This document shows positions 10,501-17,740 of a stretch of 64,000 bases of DNA, piece after piece. A program made the position numbers and the translations under genes. The stretch's first letter is position 1. Every line of letters starts with the position of its first letter. This DNA comes from CADEED01 sp035995425. Its GTDB lineage: Bacteria; Pseudomonadota; Gammaproteobacteria; Steroidobacterales; Steroidobacteraceae. The stretch covers positions 24,719 to 88,718 of the forward strand of contig DASYKM010000201.1 in the NCBI GenBank assembly GCA_035995425.1, in the 5' to 3' direction. Under the pieces are notes generated by a model. That model did no database searches, was not told the origin of the DNA, and saw only the letters and a list, made by a program, of their open reading frames with translations.

Positions 10501-13155
10501 CGCGACTCTGCCGGCGAAAGTCGCGCCTTCTCACGAGAATCCCAACCCGGTACCACCTCCAACTCCATCTTCGTGCACAACGCGCGCGAACATAACCTGC
10601 GCAACATCGACGTGGAGATCCCGCGCGAGGCGTTCACGGTGGTCACCGGCGTATCCGGCTCGGGCAAGTCCACCCTCGCGTTCGACATCATCTTCAACGA
10701 AGGCCAGCGACGGTATCTGGAATCCCTGAACGCCTACGCGCGCCAGTTCGTGCAGCCGGCAGCGCGTCCCGACGTGGACGCGATCTACGGCATTCCGCCG
10801 ACGGTCGCCATCGAGCAGCGCACCAGCCGCGGCGGCCGCAAGAGCACGGTCGCCACGCTCACCGAGATCTATCACTTCCTGCGCCTGCTGTACGTGAAGC
10901 TCGGCACGCAGTTCTGCCCCACCTGCGACGTCGCCATCGAGCCGCAGACTCCGGCGAGCATTGCCGAGCGCGTGCTCAAACAGCACCAGGCATCGCGCGT
11001 GATGTTGTTGGCGCCACTGGTCGTCGCGCGCAAGGGCTATTACACCGAGCTCGCCAAGTGGGCCAACGCGCGCGGCTACAAACAACTGCGCGTCGACGGC
11101 GAAATGCTCTCGACCGTGCAGTGGCCACGCCTCAACCGCTTCAAGGAGCACACCATCGAGCTGCCGGTGATGCAGCTCACGGTGCAGAAAGACAGCGCCG
11201 ACGCACTCGAGCGCCACGTGATTCGCGCTCTCGACCTCGGCAAGGGGCTGGTCCACGTTCTCGACCTCGAAGCCAAGAAACCGAAAGTGCAGGTCTTCAG
11301 CATCAAGCGCGCCTGCCCATCCTGCGGCACGAGCTTCTCGGAGCTCGATCCACGGCTGTTTTCGTTTAACTCCAAGCACGGCTGGTGCGAGGGCTGCTTC
11401 GGCACCGGCCTCGAGCTCGAAGGTTTCGATGAGGAGCAAAGCGGCGAAGAGCGCGCCTGGCATGACTCGCCCGAAGGCGACGCCCACACCTGCGAAACCT
11501 GTCACGGGCAGCGTTTGAATCCGATCGCGCTGCACGTGCGCTTCCGCGACCTCAACATCGCCGATCTCACCCACCAGGCCATCGACGAAACCGTGGCCTT
11601 CGTGAGCAAGCTGCGCCTGAACAAGCGCGAAGCCGAGATCGCCCGCGATCTCATGGCGGAGATCAAATCGCGCATGGCGTTCCTGCAGCGCGTCGGCCTG
11701 GGCTATCTACCGCTCGACCGCTCCGCGCCCACGCTCTCGGGCGGCGAAGCGCAGCGCATCCGCCTCGCCGCGCAGCTCGGCTCGAACCTGCAGGGCGTGT
11801 GCTACGTGCTCGACGAGCCGACCATCGGCCTGCATCCGCGCGACAACAAGATCCTGCTCGACGCGCTCACCGAGCTCGCCCGGCACCGCAACACCCTGCT
11901 GGTGGTGGAGCACGACGAGGACACCATCCGCCGCGCCGACCACGTCATCGATCTCGGGCCCGGCGCCGGCGTGCGCGGTGGTGAGGTCGTGGCGGCCGGC
12001 ACGGTCGAGCAGCTGATGAACAACCCCGCCTCGATCACCGGACGCTTTCTCAAGAATCCACTGCGGCATGCGGCGGAGCCGCGTCGCGCCACCGGCGCGC
12101 GCGCCCCCAGGCTCGAGCTCGAGAACGTCGAGCTGCACAACGTGCGCAAGGAAGACATCGCGGTGCCGGTGGGTCGGCTCGTGGTCGTCACGGGTGTGTC
12201 GGGTTCGGGAAAGTCCACCGTGGCCCGTGATGTGCTCTACGCCAATCTCAAGCGCCTCGTCGCCAAGCCCGTGCGCGGAGCGAAGCCACCGGAACTCACC
12301 GGCGTCAAGGCCGTGCACGGTGTCGAGCAGATCAACCGCGTGCTCGAGGTCGATCAGACACCTATTGGCAAGACGCCGCGCTCCTGCCCCGCCACCTACA
12401 TCGGCTTCTGGGATGACATCCGCCGTATCTTCGCCAACACCACGGAAGCGAAGATCGCCGGTTACTCCACCAGTCGTTTCTCGTTCAACACCGGCGAAGG
12501 ACGCTGCCCGGCCTGCGAGGGCCAGGGCATGCAGACCATCGAGATGAATTTCCTGCCCGACGTGAAAGTGCTGTGTGATTCCTGCCGTGGCCGGCGCTTC
12601 AACACCGAGACGCTGTCGATCCTGTGGCGCGGCAAGTCGGTCGGCGACCTGCTGGCCATGAACATCGACGATGCGGTGGAGTTCTTCGCGGCGCATTCAT
12701 CCATCCACCACGCCTTGCGTCTGCTGCAGGACGTGGGGCTGGGCTATCTCACGCTCGGGCAGCCGAGCCCGACGCTGTCGGGCGGCGAGGCACAGCGCAT
12801 CAAGCTCGTGACCGAGCTCGCCAAGGTGCGAGGCGAGGAGCGGCGCGCCCCGCGGCAGCGCCCGCAACACACGCTGTACGTGCTCGACGAACCGACGGTG
12901 GGCCTGCACATGGCCGACGTGGAGAAGCTCATCCACGTGCTGCATCGCCTGGTCGATGCCGGGAATTCGGTGGTGGTGGTCGAGCACAACCTCGACGTGA
13001 TGGCCGAGGCCGATTGGATCATCGACATGGGTCCGGAGGCCGGCAGCGGCGGCGGCAAGATCGTGGCCGCGGGCCCGCCGGCCGCCATCATGAAGGTGAG
13101 CGGTTCGCATACCGGCGTCGTGCTCAAAGAGTTTTTGCGCGAGCGGCGGGCATAA
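7561..13155 (+). CDS. uvrA: Double-length UvrA, excinuclease ABC subunit A
   Basis: UvrA finds bulky DNA lesions and loads UvrB in nucleotide excision repair. This 1,864-residue protein is two complete UvrA units fused in one chain. It has four Walker A sites of type GVSGSGKS (about residues 52, 652, 1030 and 1546) and four LSGGE-x-QR signatures (about 487, 846, 1393 and 1739). CxxC zinc pairs such as CRNCGKP, CETCRGFG, CPTCSGNG and CPACEGQG lie in both halves. Standard UvrA is about 940 residues; double-length forms are known in some Proteobacteria. Codons about 968-998, at the junction of the halves, are a perfect DNA palindrome. No LexA box was seen upstream. Confidence 0.95.
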   Translation: MDKPVDPRKTRVAAFKAKAQPRACIAVHGARQNNLKNLSLEIPLQELVVVTGVSGSGKSSLVFDTLYAEGQRRYVETFSPYARQFLDRMDKPAVDRVDGIPPAIAIDQTNPVRTSRSTVGTMTELNDHLKLLFARAATLHCRNCGKPVRRDSAESIFADATRRAAAAGDPRVYVCFPVTVPKNFKEAEVRGLLEQQGYARIHERHGDTLEVVQDRLRLGNAERARIMESLETALRVGRGRVNLHVVDDSDPPKTVESWKYSSELHCADCDLSYRDPVPSLFSFNSPVGACETCRGFGRIIGIDYGLVVPDETKTLAGGAIKPWQTKSYKECQDDLVKFAKKRDIPLDTPWYALTDAQRKWVLDGEGKWEKKVWYGARRFFEWLETKSYKMHVRVLLSRYRAYTPCTTCNGSRLKPDALLWRVDGRNVHDLVLMSLDKSRQFFEALKLPAPLDEAADLLLGEVRARFAYLCEVGLGYLTLDRQSRTLSGGEVQRINLTTALGTSLVNTLFVLDEPSIGLHPRDMQRVVQVMHRLRDAGNSLVVVEHDPQIMLAADRLLDLGPGAGERGGEIVAFDTPEAVRANPKSLTGQYLSGAKIVAPRAAPRVKNPADTETRARMVPAQKSIHLRGVTQHNLKNIDVEFPLRRLVCITGVSGSGKSTLIEDVLYKALRKAKGQPSEAPGTFDRLDGAELVDDVVMIDQSSIGRTTRSNPASYVGAFDVVRELFANEPVAKARKYTPGTFSFNSGTGRCPTCSGNGFEHVEMQFLSDVYLRCPDCDGKRYRAETLEIRREGADGSRKNIAQVLDMTVTEALAFFRGNSHVAVRLQPLVDVGLEYVKLGQPVPTLSGGEAQRLKLAGELAEAAADDTPSIRGKLFLFDEPTTGLHFDDVSKLLRAFRKLLKIGHSLLVIEHNLDVMRSADWLIDLGPEGGDAGGQLVAAGTPAQIEANPASHTGRALREYEATFVEAVPGWDSREKARGVRDSAGESRAFSRESQPGTTSNSIFVHNAREHNLRNIDVEIPREAFTVVTGVSGSGKSTLAFDIIFNEGQRRYLESLNAYARQFVQPAARPDVDAIYGIPPTVAIEQRTSRGGRKSTVATLTEIYHFLRLLYVKLGTQFCPTCDVAIEPQTPASIAERVLKQHQASRVMLLAPLVVARKGYYTELAKWANARGYKQLRVDGEMLSTVQWPRLNRFKEHTIELPVMQLTVQKDSADALERHVIRALDLGKGLVHVLDLEAKKPKVQVFSIKRACPSCGTSFSELDPRLFSFNSKHGWCEGCFGTGLELEGFDEEQSGEERAWHDSPEGDAHTCETCHGQRLNPIALHVRFRDLNIADLTHQAIDETVAFVSKLRLNKREAEIARDLMAEIKSRMAFLQRVGLGYLPLDRSAPTLSGGEAQRIRLAAQLGSNLQGVCYVLDEPTIGLHPRDNKILLDALTELARHRNTLLVVEHDEDTIRRADHVIDLGPGAGVRGGEVVAAGTVEQLMNNPASITGRFLKNPLRHAAEPRRATGARAPRLELENVELHNVRKEDIAVPVGRLVVVTGVSGSGKSTVARDVLYANLKRLVAKPVRGAKPPELTGVKAVHGVEQINRVLEVDQTPIGKTPRSCPATYIGFWDDIRRIFANTTEAKIAGYSTSRFSFNTGEGRCPACEGQGMQTIEMNFLPDVKVLCDSCRGRRFNTETLSILWRGKSVGDLLAMNIDDAVEFFAAHSSIHHALRLLQDVGLGYLTLGQPSPTLSGGEAQRIKLVTELAKVRGEERRAPRQRPQHTLYVLDEPTVGLHMADVEKLIHVLHRLVDAGNSVVVVEHNLDVMAEADWIIDMGPEAGSGGGKIVAAGPPAAIMKVSGSHTGVVLKEFLRERRA
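10461..10554. repeat. In-frame palindromic element within uvrA
   Basis: Perfect 34-nt inverted arms (10461-10494 and 10521-10554), each ending outward in the palindrome GGTACC, flank a 26-nt loop. The 94 bp add about 31 codons with no stop or frameshift in the linker between the two UvrA halves. Read on either strand the arms give similar peptides (VPGWDSREKAR and SRESQPGT). It differs in sequence from the AAAAGGGGACATTCC palindromes. No second copy was noticed in the window. Confidence 0.85.
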
Positions 13156-13247
13156 AAGGGGACATTCCTATTTTCCTGGCAAGAGGGGAAGTACCATTTC
13201 GAAGTGCGCCCCCTCCTGCCAGGAAAATAGGAATGTCCCCTTTTATG
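13151..13247. repeat. REP-like palindrome, copy 3
   Basis: The 38-nt arms (13151-13188 and 13210-13247) pair with one mismatch around a 21-nt loop. The left arm contains the UvrA TAA stop and the right arm contains the first possible ATG (13245) of the next gene on the same strand, so it occupies the whole intergenic space. It shares the AAAAGGGGACATTCCTATTT core with the copies near 1.0 and 3.2 kb, but the inner stem (TTTCCTGGCA) is its own. Confidence 0.87.
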
Positions 13248-13250
13248 CCC

Positions 13251-13553
13251 ATGGCACACGGCCTCACCTGTTGGAAATGCGGCGCGTCGCTCGAAGCGCT
13301 GTCGATGCCGTTGCGCCGGCTCGACGAGTGCAAGGCGTGCCACTCCGAGCTGCACGTCTGCCGGATGTGCGTGGAGTACGACACGCGCGTCGCCAAGCAT
13401 TGCCGTGAACCCACGGCCGAAGAGCAGCGCGACAAGACCGCCGCGAACTTCTGCGATCACTTCAAGCCGAAGGTGGGCGCGTACGTCGCACCGAACGTCG
13501 CGGAAGTGGACGCGTCGAAGGCGGCGCTCGAGGCGCTGTTCGGCAAGAAGTAG
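13251..13553 (+). CDS. Small cysteine-rich zinc-ribbon protein
   Basis: About 100 residues with paired cysteines: CWKCG, CKAC, CRMC and a late C-D-H. This suggests one or two zinc ribbons or a treble-clef fold. No known enzyme domain was recognised. The start is ATG 13251, or ATG 13245 in the same frame, inside the right arm of a palindrome; its leader would form a strong hairpin that could limit translation. Its stop directly abuts that of the convergent DUF3857 gene. Confidence 0.7.
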   Translation: MAHGLTCWKCGASLEALSMPLRRLDECKACHSELHVCRMCVEYDTRVAKHCREPTAEEQRDKTAANFCDHFKPKVGAYVAPNVAEVDASKAALEALFGKK

Positions 13554-16109
13554 TCAGTCGGCCGCGCGCGGCGCGTTCACGAAAGTGGCGCGCACGCGCT
13601 GCGAGCGCAACACATACGCCGCGGCTGCCACGAAGACCGCGATAGCCGCCGAAAATCCGGCAAGCGTCGGCAGGGGCGAAAGCATCGCTTCCCCATTTTG
13701 GGTGCGCAGGAAGAAGCCGTTGATCATGCTCGCGACGAGCAGCGCCTGTACGGCGACGAACGCGAACGGGAAAGCGTGCTGACGTTTGACCATGAGCCAC
13801 GCGGTAACTGCGGACGGCGCCAGTAGCGCGCACTGCAGCACCAACTCGACGAGAGACAGCCTCTGCGTCATGTCGCCCACGCGCTGGAACTGCGCCGCAA
13901 GACCCAGTGTCCCGACCCAGATGCGCAAATCGTTGAGCAGCAGCACGGGCAGGATCAGCACGAAGGTGGCCGGCAGATTCAGCCAGCCGGCGATTCCCGC
14001 CGCGGTGCCGGGCGATGCCACCGGCAACCTGCGCCGCACCCGCGCGAGGCCCAGCGCCATGACGGTTCCGGAAACCAGACCGACCAGCAGCATGACGATC
14101 GCCTTGTGATTCGGCCCGCTGACAGGCGGCGCCGGCACCGCGACGACCTTGGGTTTGTCGGGCGCGGCGCCGCCCTCTTCATCCGTGAGCACGAAATAGG
14201 CGTCGTCGCTGGTTTTGTCCAGGTTGCTCACGAAACGCTTGTAGGCGGCCGCGGTTACGTGATCGGCGGTATTGCGCAAGTCGTAGTCGAGCTGCAACCG
14301 AAGGTTGCTGAATTTGACCGCCGAGCGGTATTCGAAGGCGGGGTCGGTGATCTTCACCTCCTCCTCGTCGATGTCCCACCCCTCGGGTAGATAGGCGAGG
14401 ATGCGGTGGTGGACGTGCATGGGGAAGCTGCGCGCCAGCGGCGTGGCGCGTTCCACGGTGTCGGGAACCTTGATCCGGTCGGTCACCAGGTACGCTTCGA
14501 GGCTGAATTTCCATTCACCTTTCTTGTTCTTCTCGAAAGGCTTGTCGATTTCGTAGGCCTCCTCGACCGTGAACCGGTTGCCGGCACGATCGTCATGGAT
14601 GGCCAGCGGCTTGGTCATGCGCGCGCCGGGATAGGACTTGCGGTAGTACTCCAGGTAGTCCTTGCCCATGGTGGTCGCCGTGGTGCTGCGCATCTTCACG
14701 CGCATGGCGTCGGCTTCTTCCTCGCGGTATACCGTCTTCACGTTGAGCGTCGCGGTCTCGTTCCGCCCCTTGTGCAGATCGAACGTCTCCACCACGGATT
14801 CATTGGGTTCGATACCCTGCCGCGCGGGAATGACTTCGAGTCCGCCCGTGCTGCCATCGAGTACGAGCGCCAGGCCGAAATCCGCCTGCACCAGGTCATC
14901 GAGTCCGCCACCTTGGCCGCCGACCGTGGCGTCGAGCCAATAGTTGCGATTCTTCCAGCGCATTTTTGCGATCACGTGATCGAATGCGGACGGACTCGAA
15001 ACCCGCTGCGCCACGCCGCGCGTGTCGTCGGAATTCACCAGCGCCGGATACGCTTCGACTCCGAGCGCGCGAAGCAGCGTCACCAGCAGCAGTACCTTGT
15101 CCTTGCAGTCGCCGTAGCGGCGTTTCAACACCGTCTCGGGCGGCGTGGGGCGGTAGGCGCCGGCGCCGATTTCGAGCCCGGTGTAGCGGATGTCGTCCTG
15201 CACGAATCGCAGCGCGCGCACGATCCGCCGGGCGGGGTCGGGCTCGGTCCTGAAGTCCGCGATCAGCGCGCGGAGACCGGCGCTCTCGAGCGGCCCTGGC
15301 ACATACATCGGCTTTGACCACGCGCGTACCGCATTCCAGTCGGCGAATTCGCTGATCTCGATGCGCGGATAGAAGAAGAACCACGACGGCCGCTTTTCCT
15401 CGCCGACCAGCACGGCAATGTCCTTGCCCGTCCACGTGGTCTCGAGCCACTCGCCTTTGCGAGCCACCGCCGGCCTCGCGAGCTGGCTGTGGTCGCTCAC
15501 CTGCAGCGGCCGGTCCGCGCGCTGCAGGATCCGCAGCCGGAATCGCCGCACCGGCGAGGTCCATTGCGTGCTGAAGACGTTGCTGTAGCCGCGCTCGCCG
15601 AACGGGTCCTTGCGCTCCATCGTGTACGAATAGTCGAGCACGTCGCCGACCCGCACGTCCTGCAGCAGCACGTGCAGGGTCACGCGGCCATCGATGATGC
15701 CGTGGTCGAGACCCTCCTCGCGATTGAGCAGCGAGCGGCGCGCATCGGCGAGCTTGTCGATGCTGCGGCCGTCGCGGATCACGCGCACCTCGTGCAGGAT
15801 CACGCGTTCGTGCTCGGGATCGATGTCGATGGCGATCTGCGCGCTTTCGTCCACCGCGTCCTGGCTCACCAGCCGCTCGACGAAGCGCACGTAGTGCTCG
15901 GTGATCGCCGCGATGCGCAGCTGGTGTTCCACCAGTAGATAGTCGGACTCGCCTTCCTCGACCGGCGCGGAGTCCATCGGCAGCGGTTGCGGCGTCGACA
16001 CCCAGTCCGGCGCAGGCGACAGGCGATATGGCTGCGGCGCGGCCGCGGCGCCAATTGCCGGCACGACGATGGTGAGCAGTGCCCACACGGCTATTGTTGG
16101 TTTTCTCAC
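13554..16109 (-). CDS. DUF3857 / transglutaminase-like membrane protein
   Basis: An 851-residue protein with an N-terminal signal (KPTIAVWALLTIVVPAIGAA). A DUF3857 region (about 50-230) is followed by a transglutaminase-like core with a Cys-His-Asp triad: RRYGDCKDK, SAFDHVIAK and NYWLDATVGG. Several membrane helices form the C-terminus (for example AIVMLLVGLVSGTVMALGLA). Family members are inner-membrane-anchored periplasmic proteins, probably peptidases or amidases; the substrate is unknown. GTG 16109, preceded by AAGG, is chosen because the signal peptide begins there. Divergent from the GH5 gene. Confidence 0.85.
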   Translation of the reverse strand: MRKPTIAVWALLTIVVPAIGAAAAPQPYRLSPAPDWVSTPQPLPMDSAPVEEGESDYLLVEHQLRIAAITEHYVRFVERLVSQDAVDESAQIAIDIDPEHERVILHEVRVIRDGRSIDKLADARRSLLNREEGLDHGIIDGRVTLHVLLQDVRVGDVLDYSYTMERKDPFGERGYSNVFSTQWTSPVRRFRLRILQRADRPLQVSDHSQLARPAVARKGEWLETTWTGKDIAVLVGEEKRPSWFFFYPRIEISEFADWNAVRAWSKPMYVPGPLESAGLRALIADFRTEPDPARRIVRALRFVQDDIRYTGLEIGAGAYRPTPPETVLKRRYGDCKDKVLLLVTLLRALGVEAYPALVNSDDTRGVAQRVSSPSAFDHVIAKMRWKNRNYWLDATVGGQGGGLDDLVQADFGLALVLDGSTGGLEVIPARQGIEPNESVVETFDLHKGRNETATLNVKTVYREEEADAMRVKMRSTTATTMGKDYLEYYRKSYPGARMTKPLAIHDDRAGNRFTVEEAYEIDKPFEKNKKGEWKFSLEAYLVTDRIKVPDTVERATPLARSFPMHVHHRILAYLPEGWDIDEEEVKITDPAFEYRSAVKFSNLRLQLDYDLRNTADHVTAAAYKRFVSNLDKTSDDAYFVLTDEEGGAAPDKPKVVAVPAPPVSGPNHKAIVMLLVGLVSGTVMALGLARVRRRLPVASPGTAAGIAGWLNLPATFVLILPVLLLNDLRIWVGTLGLAAQFQRVGDMTQRLSLVELVLQCALLAPSAVTAWLMVKRQHAFPFAFVAVQALLVASMINGFFLRTQNGEAMLSPLPTLAGFSAAIAVFVAAAAYVLRSQRVRATFVNAPRAAD

Positions 16110-16215
16110 GCGTGACCTTGCCCCTGACCCCGAAAAGAATACCGGCAATCGCCGCCGACACAAGCGATGGCTTATCCTCGTGCCCGGCCGGTTCGCAATA
16201 ACGATGGGGAACGAA

Positions 16216-17220
16216 ATGTCGAGGACGCTGCTGTTCACGCTGCTCATTGCGTTGGGTTGCCCGGTCACGGTCGCCGCCGCCGCACCGTTGTCGCCGGAGG
16301 CGCAGGTCAAACAGATGCAGCGCGGCGTGAACATCGTCGGCTACGACCCCTTGTGGAACGATCCGGCGAAGGCGCGCTTCCAGCCACGGCATCTCGAGCT
16401 CATCAGGCAAGGCGGGTTCGATTCGGTGCGTATCGTGCTGCAGACGTTCCGGCGCATGAATGAGAAGTACGAGCTGCCCGACAGCTGGTTTGCCACGCTC
16501 GATGGTCTCGTCGACAAGGCCCTGGAGCAGAAGCTGACCGTCATCCTCGACGAGCACGACTTCGGCTTTTGCGGGCGCGACGCCGAAGGGTGCCGGCCGC
16601 GCCTGCTGGCCTTCTGGACGCAGGTGGCCGAGCACTACAAGAACGCGCCGAATGCGGTCGTGTTCGAGATCCTCAACGAGCCCAACCAGCAGGCGGACGC
16701 GGTGTGGAACGATCTGCACGCCGCGGCGCTCGCCGTCATCCGCAAGACCAACCCCACGCGCAATGTGATCATCGGCCCCGCGTTCTGGAACAACGTCGGC
16801 TGGCTGGACAAGCTCGAGTTGCCGAAGACTGACCGGCACATCATCGTCACCGTGCACTACTACCTGCCGATGAAGTTCACTCACCAGGGCGCGCGCTGGA
16901 CCCCCGAGTACGTGAACACCTCGGGCGTCACCTGGGGAACCCCGGAAGAGCGGGCCGCGCTCGACAAGGACTTCGACGCCGTGCAGGCCTGGTCGAAGAA
17001 AAACCGCCGGCCGATCTTGTTAGGCGAGTTCGGCGCCTACGACAAAGGGCCGATCGATTCGCGCGTGGCGTATACCTCGGCGGTGGCGCGCGCGGCGGAG
17101 AAGCGCGGCTGGGCGTGGGCATATTGGCAGTTCGACAGCGACTTCATCGTCTATGACATCGACAAGGATCAGTGGAACGAACCGATCCACGAGGCGCTGA
17201 TACCGGCAGGAAGCCCCTGA
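16216..17220 (+). CDS. Secreted glycoside hydrolase family 5 enzyme (cellulase-like)
   Basis: About 334 residues with signal peptide (LLFTLLIALGCPVTVAAAA). The GH5 TIM barrel shows GFDSVRIVLQTF on strand 2, the acid/base Glu in VFEILNEPN, VTVHYYLP and the nucleophile Glu in LLGEFGAYD. It would hydrolyse beta-1,4-linked glucan or mannan outside the cytoplasm with retention of configuration. ATG 16216 has GGGGA 5 bases upstream and is preferred to ATG 16204. No CBM or other sugar gene is adjacent. Confidence 0.9.
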   Translation: MSRTLLFTLLIALGCPVTVAAAAPLSPEAQVKQMQRGVNIVGYDPLWNDPAKARFQPRHLELIRQGGFDSVRIVLQTFRRMNEKYELPDSWFATLDGLVDKALEQKLTVILDEHDFGFCGRDAEGCRPRLLAFWTQVAEHYKNAPNAVVFEILNEPNQQADAVWNDLHAAALAVIRKTNPTRNVIIGPAFWNNVGWLDKLELPKTDRHIIVTVHYYLPMKFTHQGARWTPEYVNTSGVTWGTPEERAALDKDFDAVQAWSKKNRRPILLGEFGAYDKGPIDSRVAYTSAVARAAEKRGWAWAYWQFDSDFIVYDIDKDQWNEPIHEALIPAGSP

Positions 17221-17232
17221 GATAGCGCCGGC

Positions 17233-17736
17233 TCAGAATGTACCGACGACCTGGGCAGCGTCGCAATGCTGCGGGGAGGAGCTGTCCTGCTCGATGCGGT
17301 CGATGCGCCAGACGCCGAATTCTTCGAAGTATTTGACGCGGATCAGCGGCATGCAGTTTCCGGACGTGTCGGTGGCGATCATCGTCAGCACCGCGCGCTT
17401 CGGATCCGTGGTGGCCGCGGCGTATTCATGGACCTTGGCGATGCTCGAGCCGAATCCGAGCGGATCGCTGAAGTTCGCCAGGGTTCTTCCCTCGACGATC
17501 GCCTCGGACACGTGCTGCGCGAACCGGGCGAGATAGCGACGTGAGAAATATTGCGCGAGGCAATGCAGATCTTCATCGCAGGGCTCAAACACCGGTTTGG
17601 CTTTCGGGTGCCGCAAGTCCTTCATGTACGACTTGAACATGCCGACGAGCTCGGCCTGGATGCCGCTCGCGGGCTCAGCGGACCAAGCGGAAGGCATCGC
17701 ACACATAAGCGCGCCGGCGACGATCAACGCGCGCAT
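17233..17736 (-). CDS. Exported hypothetical protein
   Basis: A 167-residue protein with signal peptide (MRALIVAGALMCAMPSAWSA) and four cysteines in the mature part (EPCDEDLHC, NCMP and QHC), probably forming disulfides in the periplasm. Its C-terminal half (IRVKYFEEFGVWRIDRIEQ) resembles the compact beta-sheet of DUF3828 or NTF2-like proteins, but the match is only by eye. It starts 4 bp after the SPOR-like gene on the same strand, so the two are probably co-transcribed. Confidence 0.6.
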   Translation of the reverse strand: MRALIVAGALMCAMPSAWSAEPASGIQAELVGMFKSYMKDLRHPKAKPVFEPCDEDLHCLAQYFSRRYLARFAQHVSEAIVEGRTLANFSDPLGFGSSIAKVHEYAAATTDPKRAVLTMIATDTSGNCMPLIRVKYFEEFGVWRIDRIEQDSSSPQHCDAAQVVGTF

Positions 17737-17740
17737 GCGA

